From Flavobacteriales bacterium (GTDB lineage Bacteria; Bacteroidota; Bacteroidia; NS11-12g; UBA9320), in contig JACJZU010000004.1 in assembly GCA_020635435.1 (NCBI GenBank), forward strand, positions 124,001 through 188,000: a stretch of 64,000 bases of DNA. The letters run 5' to 3'. Below are positions 58,113 to 64,000 of the stretch, in pieces. Each line of letters opens with the position of its first letter. Within the stretch, counting starts at the first letter, position 1. The notes below the pieces were generated by a model, which saw nothing but the letters and a program-made list of their open reading frames with translations, was not told where the DNA came from and did not search any database. Both the position numbers and the translations under genes were made by a program.

Positions 58113-59686
58113 GACCGTATTCTTTTGTCCTGATCGGGATGTTCATTTCATTTCAGAGCCTTGCTCAATATAAGGGTCCTGTTCAATTGAACCGGTCCGG
58201 TGGCGATTCGTATTATCCCAACGAACCCAGCGTTTGTATCCCACGTGTACCGGGAGCCGTTCGGGTTGCAGCAGCCAATATCAATCATCATTTCTACAGT
58301 GCCGATGAAGGCGGGAACTGGGATGAACTGCGTGTAAGCAGCAGTCTGGGTGTTTGGGGTGATCCCGTGCTTCATGCCACGCCCGACGGTAAAGTATATC
58401 TGGCCCATTTATCCCATACCGATGGCAAGGCGAATCGCTACGGATTCATCGACCGTATTGTTGTACAACGCTCCGACGACACGGGCAGAACCTTTAACGA
58501 CGGCGTTGGTATAGGTTTGAATGGAGAGAAAATGCAGGACAAGCCCTGGCTTTCTTCCGATGATCATTCGGAGCGTTTCAAAGGAAGTCTGTATTGTTCC
58601 TGGACGGAATTCGACAAGATCAACAGCAAGAAGAAAAAGCACCGATCCAGGATACGCTTCGCGGTGAGCCGGGATGAGGGCAATACATGGAGCGACGCGG
58701 TAACTGTTTCGGATGGTACGGGCGGGTCGCGCGATGACGACAATACACTTGAGGGAGCCACCACATGTGCAGACCGGAATGGGAATGTATATTGTGTTTG
58801 GGCCGGTCATAACAAGCTGTATTTCGATCGAAGTGTGGATGGGGGTAAAACCTGGGGAACAGATCGTGTGATAGCTGAACAACGCTCTGGTTGGGTGATG
58901 GAGATTCCCCATGTGTACCGATGTAATGGAATGCCTTTTCTCGGTGTAGATAATTCCGGAGGACGACACGATGGGCGTTTGTACGTGGTATATGGGGATA
59001 CCTCGGGAACGGATGCGGATATCTTCATGATACATTCCGATGATGGGGGCGACACCTGGACCCCGCCCAGACAGATCAACGGAGACCATTTGGAGTCCCC
59101 TAAGGATCAGTATCTCCCGAACTTTTCGATCGATCAGAGAACCGGGAAGTTATATGTCGTTTTCCAGGATCGCAGGGATGATGAGTCTAATGTGTTTGCG
59201 CGTACAACGCTCGCGGTGGGCGATGCCGGTGGGGAGAGCTGGAAGGAATTCAGTTTAACCAATGTGCCAACGGCTCCGCATGGAAAGAAGACCTTTTCGG
59301 GCGACTATAACGATGTGGATGTGAATAACGGACAGATCGCTGCCGTGTGGACGGAATTTGAGAAATACAGCCGTATTTACGGTTATTTCGGTACGGAGAC
59401 TGATGTGGCCATGATGGCTAACTTCAAGATTCCCTATTTCAAATATTACGTGTTCCGCACAGGGAAGAAATACCATGTCGCGGTTAGTGGAACACCGGAT
59501 CACACCTTTGAAATAGAGTTCGTTGACAAGAAGATGGGCGCGATCACACATACATTGGCCTATCCCGAAAGTGCTGAGCGCTACTCGGGGCAGATAGAAT
59601 TGGGCAAACTAAAAAAGTCCGGAGCTTTGCTGAAAGTTGTGAATCCGGATGGATCGAGTTCGAGTTATCGGTTGCCAAGCAGATAA
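58109..59686 (+). CDS. Sialidase-fold (BNR/Asp-box) secreted protein
   Basis: 525 residues with a signal peptide (MRPYSFVLIGMFISFQSLAQ). Several Asp boxes of the six-bladed propeller: SADEGGNWDEL, SDDTGRTFND, SRDEGNTWSD, SVDGGKTWGT, SDDGGDTWTP, each S-x-D-x-G-x-x-W/F. The propeller covers residues ~35-420; the last ~100 form a beta domain. No clear F/Y-R-I-P motif at the N-terminus, so neuraminidase activity is doubtful. It overlaps the dihydroorotase gene by ATGA, an unusual operon partner. The 208 bases after it hold no supported gene. Confidence 0.85.
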   Translation: MRPYSFVLIGMFISFQSLAQYKGPVQLNRSGGDSYYPNEPSVCIPRVPGAVRVAAANINHHFYSADEGGNWDELRVSSSLGVWGDPVLHATPDGKVYLAHLSHTDGKANRYGFIDRIVVQRSDDTGRTFNDGVGIGLNGEKMQDKPWLSSDDHSERFKGSLYCSWTEFDKINSKKKKHRSRIRFAVSRDEGNTWSDAVTVSDGTGGSRDDDNTLEGATTCADRNGNVYCVWAGHNKLYFDRSVDGGKTWGTDRVIAEQRSGWVMEIPHVYRCNGMPFLGVDNSGGRHDGRLYVVYGDTSGTDADIFMIHSDDGGDTWTPPRQINGDHLESPKDQYLPNFSIDQRTGKLYVVFQDRRDDESNVFARTTLAVGDAGGESWKEFSLTNVPTAPHGKKTFSGDYNDVDVNNGQIAAVWTEFEKYSRIYGYFGTETDVAMMANFKIPYFKYYVFRTGKKYHVAVSGTPDHTFEIEFVDKKMGAITHTLAYPESAERYSGQIELGKLKKSGALLKVVNPDGSSSSYRLPSR

Positions 59687-59894
59687 ATCACACACGGTTC
59701 TGCTGACGACTCTCTTCCTTGAGGGAGTGGCGAAGTTCTGTGTATTTCCGCTCCAATCGTGGGGTCTCATGGAATACTTGTCGCGTGAATCCAATTTCGC
59801 CGGATTGAATTAACGGTTTTGTCGCTGGTGCTACGACGGTCGTCTTTTGTGCCTCATTCCTATTATTCGTAATTCGCAATTCATATCTTCAACA

Positions 59895-60389
59895 ATGGAT
59901 CGTTCTAAATTCCTGAAAATCCTCGGAACCTCCGGTGGAACCTTGCTTCTGGGAAATTCTGCCTTCCCAAATGTTAAGCTCAATTATACGCTTGAGGAAA
60001 TCTGTATCTACGACAACTATGTCCGTGGAATTGAATACCGAAAAAAGGATTTCCTCCATTTAAATGTTACTGCTAATGATCCCGTTCAGCTACTTCGTGA
60101 AAAGGAAAATGTTCACGATGTATTTGCCATAAAGGTCCTCATCAAGAATACTTTCATCGGCTATATCCCGGCTTTTGAAAACGTTGTTCTTGCCAATTTA
60201 ATGGATAAAGGTGTCGAACTCAAAGCGCGGATCAGTGCCATAAAACCCTATTCGGGTGAGGACTATCTGTACGATCCCATTGCAATTTCCATTCACGCTG
60301 AAATGCTCGTTCCCATTTCTAAGATCAACACGGGCGACTTCACTCAAAAGCGGGCGGATGACCATGTAGATGGTTATAGAGGAGTGTGA
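59895..60389 (+). CDS. Exported-looking HIRAN domain protein
   Basis: 164 residues from the ATG at 59895. The N-terminus MDRSKFLKILGTSGGTLLLGN resembles the ..R-x-F-L-K hydrophobic leaders of Tat-like exported proteins, but has a single Arg. Residues ~35-135 match the HIRAN pattern (IYDNYVRGIEYRK, LLREKENVHDVFAIKVLIKNTFIGYIPAFENVVLANLMDKGVELKARISAI). HIRAN domains normally bind single-stranded DNA ends in the SNF2-type helicase HLTF/Rad5. A stand-alone copy behind a leader is unexpected. Downstream there is a (GT/GA)-rich stretch and no clear gene to 60672. Confidence 0.78.
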   Translation: MDRSKFLKILGTSGGTLLLGNSAFPNVKLNYTLEEICIYDNYVRGIEYRKKDFLHLNVTANDPVQLLREKENVHDVFAIKVLIKNTFIGYIPAFENVVLANLMDKGVELKARISAIKPYSGEDYLYDPIAISIHAEMLVPISKINTGDFTQKRADDHVDGYRGV

Positions 60390-60672
60390 GTGTGAGAGTG
60401 AGTGTGTGATGAACTTATGTGTATTTCCTGTTTTGGATCATTATATACTCGAGTATTTCGGGAAAGGGAACATTTTTGGAGAAGCGGATCACACCGTGCT
60501 GCATGGATCAGTGTGCACAGGGAGTCATTTCCATAAGTACTGGTTTATAGTTGATATGTATTGAACTTATAAAATAAGGACAGTACGGATTTTGGTCATT
60601 AGCAATTAGCGAATTTGGTTGTCAGAATATTTGTAGAATCTATTAGTATTGTAGCCTACTAATTGATAAACT

Positions 60673-61074
60673 ATGGAAAAGAAATTACGATTATTTTCAC
60701 TTTTGCTTTTGTTTTCAGTGTCGTTCGTGGCTTGTAAGGACGACAGTGAACCCGTTGACAATGAGCCTGTAGTAACGAACCATGCCTATATGGGCGACTG
60801 GGAAGGGACATTTACAGGTGGCGATTCCGGAACCTGGACTTGTACGATCGACAAGGACGGAAAATTGGAAGGACAAATGTTCTCCAACAATGGACAAGCT
60901 TATTATGGAGTTACCGGTTCAGTTGATGATAACGGGAAATTTGATGCCACCATAGATGTGAACGGTGTTATCATTGATTTCGATGGACAAGGGGTAGATG
61001 GTAAAACTGCCAGTGGAACCTGGAGCAATGCGCAGGTGATGATCTCCGGAACCTGGACTGGTGCGAAGAAGTAA
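60673..61074 (+). CDS. Small lipoprotein of unknown function
   Basis: 133 residues. Signal MEKKLRLFSLLLLFSVSFVAC (Cys21 lipobox). Mature part after an acidic linker (KDDSEPVDNEPVV): repeated beta hairpins, HAYMGDWEGTFTGGDSGTWTCTIDKDGKLEG, ATIDVNGVIIDFDGQG, ASGTWSNAQVMISGTWTGAKK. This resembles the small META/lipocalin-like lipoproteins of Bacteroidota with a G-x-W start. It ends in front of a strong bidirectional terminator. Confidence 0.85.
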   Translation: MEKKLRLFSLLLLFSVSFVACKDDSEPVDNEPVVTNHAYMGDWEGTFTGGDSGTWTCTIDKDGKLEGQMFSNNGQAYYGVTGSVDDNGKFDATIDVNGVIIDFDGQGVDGKTASGTWSNAQVMISGTWTGAKK

Positions 61075-61097
61075 TTCATTCAATATTTAAATCAAAT

Positions 61098-61127
61098 AAA
61101 AAAAGCCGGGATATCCCGGCTTTTTTT
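61098..61127. terminator. Bidirectional rho-independent terminator
   Basis: A 15-bp perfect stem: GCCGGGAT/ATCCCGGC with A7 on one side and T7 on the other, directly abutting in the centre. It serves the lipoprotein gene on the plus strand (stop at 61074) and the convergent lipoprotein on the minus strand (stop at 61148). Confidence 0.95.
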
Positions 61128-61147
61128 ATTTATACGGGGATATTGTT

Positions 61148-61729
61148 TCAGTTTGAAGTCTGTTTCGATTTGAAAATTTCAAGGTATTCCTGAACTTCTA
61201 CGAGTAATTCTTCTCCATCGCTTGCTCTTACACCGTATTCGGTTTCAGATTCGGAACGGGTTTCATGTATCACACTACCATTGTGGAAATAGTACATTTT
61301 ATCTATCTGCTCCGCGGTTTTGCCCCTATCGCCGGCTCCATTATCTTCTATAACGGCCAGGATCAATTTCCCGCCATCTAAATAGAATTCTTCGGTTCTT
61401 GGGCTAATGTTCGCATAGGGATATGTTTTTATACGAGTTATCTGACCGTCGGTTGTATAAAAGTGGATCTTCTCCCATTTCTGCTTAACCTTTTCGCGCA
61501 GGTCGACGGTAGTGATCACGACAGGTTCAGCCAGGTTTGCTTCAATATATGAGCGCTTGGCATTGATCGACTTCACGAGTGAGTCGGTTTGAAATTCAGG
61601 CTCTGCATCTGAGCGGGTAGAATCCTGCTCGACAGCTGTGCCTGAATGTTCAGAGTGATCTGTTTTTGGACCACAGCTTAGGAAGCTGATGGCAAAAAGC
61701 ATCAGTAAAGAGAAAATGATTTTTTTCAT
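61148..61729 (-). CDS. Lipoprotein of unknown function
   Basis: 193 residues. Signal MKKIIFSLLMLFAISFLSC with Cys19 lipobox, then an acidic/Ser/Thr linker (TDHSEHSGTAVEQDSTRSDAE). The rest is a beta domain (YIEANLAEPVVITTVDLREKVKQKWEKIHFYTTDGQITRIKTYPY, TEEFYLDGGKLILAVIEDNG, KMYYFHNGSVIHETRS) like lipid-anchored stress proteins; no motif identified. A perfect -7 element precedes it. Confidence 0.8.
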   Translation of the reverse strand: MKKIIFSLLMLFAISFLSCGPKTDHSEHSGTAVEQDSTRSDAEPEFQTDSLVKSINAKRSYIEANLAEPVVITTVDLREKVKQKWEKIHFYTTDGQITRIKTYPYANISPRTEEFYLDGGKLILAVIEDNGAGDRGKTAEQIDKMYYFHNGSVIHETRSESETEYGVRASDGEELLVEVQEYLEIFKSKQTSN

Positions 61730-61785
61730 AAATAAAACAGTTTGTTGGTTGTAAAGTAGAATGAATAGGTGTTCTCAGAAGGCCC

Positions 61786-61793
61786 CAAAGTTA
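61786..61793 (-). promoter_or_regulatory. -7 promoter element of the 61729 lipoprotein gene
   Basis: TAACTTTG on the minus strand matches TAnnTTTG perfectly, 57 bases before the ATG at 61729. The -33 region shows no TTG. The rest of the gap 61730-61960 has no supported gene. Confidence 0.4.
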
Positions 61794-61960
61794 GTTTAGG
61801 AAATCTGTTCTAGACAGGGCTTTCCGAATTTAGTTCAAACGCGGGCATCCGAGGTTCATTTGTCATGATCCATACTGGAGCAAAGTCGTACCGCCTTAAA
61901 ACGATAAGTACCTGTCTATATAAAGGCAGAAAGTCACTTTTGGCGAATGAAGACGTCCGA

Positions 61961-64000
61961 TCAGTTCGTTTTCCGGGGAACCGGGAATCCACGATCGCGC
62001 ATCAATGCTTCTATACCTGCATCTTTTCCTCTGAACAGGCGGTAAGCTTCAGCAGGATCGATCGCATTTCGCGGAGCGAACAGGTATTTCACTGCTTTCG
62101 CAGCCAGGTCTTTGTCGTAAAAACCTCCGGGTGCCTCAGCGAAAGCCTCAGCTGCGTCGGAGGTCAGAACGTCGGCCCACATATACCCATAATAGGCCGT
62201 TGCATAACCCTCTCCGGAGAAGACATGCCCGAAATGCGGCGTGCGATGCCTCATGGGCAATTCTTTGGGCATTCCCATTGCTGCAAGTGTATTGCGTTCA
62301 AATGCGTCGATATCGATATCCTCCGGGTCGGCTAAATGCAATTTCATATCCATTATAGCGGAAGCCAGATACTCGGTGGTATTGAATCCCTGATTGAATG
62401 TTGCAGCTTTTTTCACCTTGGCGACCAGATCGGGTGGCATGGGTTTTCCTGTTTTATGATGAAGCAGGAACTTTTCAATAACCCGATCGGTTGAGAGCCA
62501 GCGTTCGAGTAATTGCGACTGGAATTCCGTATAGTCCCGAACGCCACTATTCAATGTCGGATAGCGCACATTGGATGCGAAGAAGTGTAAGGCGTGACCA
62601 AATTCATGAAAGAACGTAGTGGCATCATCCCAGGAAACTAAAAGTGCCTCGCCGGGTGCGGGCTTGACAAAATTGGAGTTATTCGAGGCCAGCACATTCT
62701 GTTCTCCATCGAAGGTTGTATGACTTCTGTAGGTGGTAGCCCAGGCTCCGGAGCGTTTACCCGGACGGGCATAGGGGTCGAGATACCAGAGGCCGATGAG
62801 CTTGTCGCTCCTGGCGTCGTGTACTTCCCAGACTTTCACGTCTTCATGAAATACCGGAACGCTGCCATCCGGCACCGGACGGAAGGTGTAACCAAAGAGC
62901 TCTTCGGCCACATAATGAACCGCCTCGGTTAATTTGTCGAGTTGGAGATATTGCTTAACTTCATCCGAGTTGAGGTCGAACTTCTCTTTGCGCACTTTTT
63001 CAGCATAGTAACGGTAATCCCACGGTTCAATACTTATATTGTGGCCCAATCGATTGGCCAGTGCTTGCATATCTGCAACTTCCTCGTCTACCCGGGCAAT
63101 TGCTGCCGGCCAAACGGCTTCCATGAGTGCCATGGCCTGTTCAGGGGTTTTAGCCATTCGATCCTGCAAACGCCACTCGGCATAGTTCGAATAGCCCAAC
63201 AGTTGAACGCGTTCCTTTCTCAGTTTCAAGATCTCGGCGATGAGTTCATTATTGTCGTACTCGTCGCCGTTGTCACCGCGGGCGTAAAAGGTGGTCCAAA
63301 CTTTTTTGCGCAGTTCGCGCTCATCGGAATAGGTCAGGAACGGATCCATGGAAGAGCGGGTATTCGTAACGGCATACAAGCCCTGTTTGCCGTTCTCACC
63401 TGCAATACGGGCAGCGGATTGAATGAAATCTTCCGGAAGTCCGCTCAATTGTTCCGCTGTAAGATAGGTGATGTAGCTCTCCTCGTCGTGTAATACGTTA
63501 TTGGCAAATTTTGTGTAGAGTGAAGAAAGTTCCTTCTCGATCTCCGCATAGCGCGCCTTTTTTAAGGAATCAAGTTCTGCGCCGCTCATTTCAAATTGTT
63601 TGTAAATGAGCTCGACCACGCGTTGCTGGTCTGGCTCCAACGGATCTCGTATGGAATTCTCGTGAACTGCCTTAATGCGTTTGAACAATTTCTCATTCTG
63701 AACGATGCGCGATTCATATTCCGAGATAAGCGGTGCAAGATCCGTTTGAATTTCGCGGAATTCGGGCGTGGAGAGATTGCTGCTGAAAATGCCGTAGTAT
63801 GTGAAGACCCGATCCAGTACATCGGAGGATCGTTCGAGTTCTTCGATCGTATTGGAAAAGTTGGGGGCTTCGGGGTTCGATGCAATCGCGTCAATACGTT
63901 CAAGATGTATCTCCATACCTTTCAGGACAGCTTCGCGAAGATCTGCCACGTTCATACTATCGAAAGCCGGTACGCCACCATAGGGGCCTTCCCATTCGCG
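61961..64000 (-). CDS. dcp: M3 family metallopeptidase (peptidyl-dipeptidase/oligopeptidase type), 5' end outside window
   Basis: 679 residues visible on the minus strand; the frame is open to the right edge, where residues REWEGPYGGVPAFDS precede an internal Met. This matches the usual M3 start (an N-terminal W-x-x-P-x-G-x-P-x-F element), so the true start and any signal peptide lie beyond 64000. The zinc site FFHEFGHALHFFAS (HExxH) is in the C-terminal half, followed by GEGYATAYYGYMWADVL and the final RDRGFPVP. It cleaves peptides, typically releasing dipeptides. Cell location (cytosolic or exported) cannot be decided from the fragment. Confidence 0.95.
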   Translation of the reverse strand, partial: REWEGPYGGVPAFDSMNVADLREAVLKGMEIHLERIDAIASNPEAPNFSNTIEELERSSDVLDRVFTYYGIFSSNLSTPEFREIQTDLAPLISEYESRIVQNEKLFKRIKAVHENSIRDPLEPDQQRVVELIYKQFEMSGAELDSLKKARYAEIEKELSSLYTKFANNVLHDEESYITYLTAEQLSGLPEDFIQSAARIAGENGKQGLYAVTNTRSSMDPFLTYSDERELRKKVWTTFYARGDNGDEYDNNELIAEILKLRKERVQLLGYSNYAEWRLQDRMAKTPEQAMALMEAVWPAAIARVDEEVADMQALANRLGHNISIEPWDYRYYAEKVRKEKFDLNSDEVKQYLQLDKLTEAVHYVAEELFGYTFRPVPDGSVPVFHEDVKVWEVHDARSDKLIGLWYLDPYARPGKRSGAWATTYRSHTTFDGEQNVLASNNSNFVKPAPGEALLVSWDDATTFFHEFGHALHFFASNVRYPTLNSGVRDYTEFQSQLLERWLSTDRVIEKFLLHHKTGKPMPPDLVAKVKKAATFNQGFNTTEYLASAIMDMKLHLADPEDIDIDAFERNTLAAMGMPKELPMRHRTPHFGHVFSGEGYATAYYGYMWADVLTSDAAEAFAEAPGGFYDKDLAAKAVKYLFAPRNAIDPAEAYRLFRGKDAGIEALMRDRGFPVPRKTN

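Noticed and set aside
59688..59879. Minus-strand 63-codon frame after the sialidase-fold gene
   Set aside because: No family resemblance, no promoter or start context, and its beginning lies in a TTCGTAATTCGCAATTC-type simple sequence.
60370..60564. Plus-strand 64-codon frame after the HIRAN gene
   Set aside because: It starts inside the preceding gene, and its first codons are a GTGAGTGTGAG simple-sequence run (ECECESEC); no support as a gene.

Overview
The window is a stretch of a Bacteroidota chromosome, most likely a free-living aquatic flavobacterium-like organism. The family-level evidence is: type IX secretion (T9SS) type A and type B sorting domains with a PorP/SprF partner; several TonB-dependent receptors with carboxypeptidase-like N-terminal domains; small Bacteroidota-restricted families (Lacal_2735, DUF6913, DUF5777); the cruF/crtYcd/crtD carotenoid set; and promoters of the TAnnTTTG type with an upstream TTG. 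The exact genus cannot be read from the sequence. There is no phage, transposase, plasmid or CRISPR gene; the mobile-looking component is a family of non-coding palindromic repeats.

Layout. 1-2000: minus-strand cluster of secreted proteins, two of them related to each other, headed by a gene with a C11/(AC)5 tract at its 5' end that looks phase-variable. 2135-5326: TonB receptor plus a Crp/Fnr regulator, with a perfect FNR-type box in the receptor promoter. 5462-6404: tRNA-Pro and tRNA-Leu enclosing two copies of a ~390-bp hairpin-rich repeat; two inverted copies lie at 18.7-19.5 kb. 6498-8374: glycosyltransferase and LpxH-like phosphatase. 8680-10690: small secreted protein and SulP anion transporter. 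10.8-16.0 kb: VWA-like secreted protein, beta-barrel protein, and a TonB receptor whose promoter spacer holds a palindromic operator. 16.2-18.7 kb: lipoprotein, patatin, GNAT, phytochelatin synthase-like protein. 19.5-24.2 kb: ZnuD-like metal receptor with lipoprotein, bacterioferritin, SRPBCC, pirin.

24.4-31.0 kb is the most interesting block: a compact minus-strand operon running lipocalin, crtD, cruF, crtYcd, a tyrosine-less SDR, Lacal_2735, SRPBCC, flavin reductase, an apparently circularly permuted cryptochrome/photolyase-like protein, and a DUF2256 zinc-ribbon miniprotein. It combines carotenoid end-group chemistry with a flavin/light-sensing module and reads as a photoprotection island.

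31.1-38 kb: HTTM membrane protein, cytochrome c lipoproteins with a DUF5777 barrel, ligA, DUF6913, dapA. 38-44 kb: a large T9SS type B cargo protein followed by its likely PorP/SprF partner, here extended by a coiled coil and a SPOR domain. 44-53.5 kb: metallo-beta-lactamase-fold lipoprotein, ssb, a 52-bp GC-rich tandem repeat, rsfS, birA, coaX, an envelope operon (outer-membrane protein, TPR, LptC), DUF368, aroE. 53.5-64 kb: polA, NUDIX, dihydroorotase, sialidase-fold protein, an exported-looking HIRAN protein, lipoproteins, and an M3 metallopeptidase cut by the window edge. Genes below 60 codons that were found by hand are DUF2256 (24430-24585), Lacal_2735 (26671-26844) and a 43-residue lipoprotein (51623-51754).
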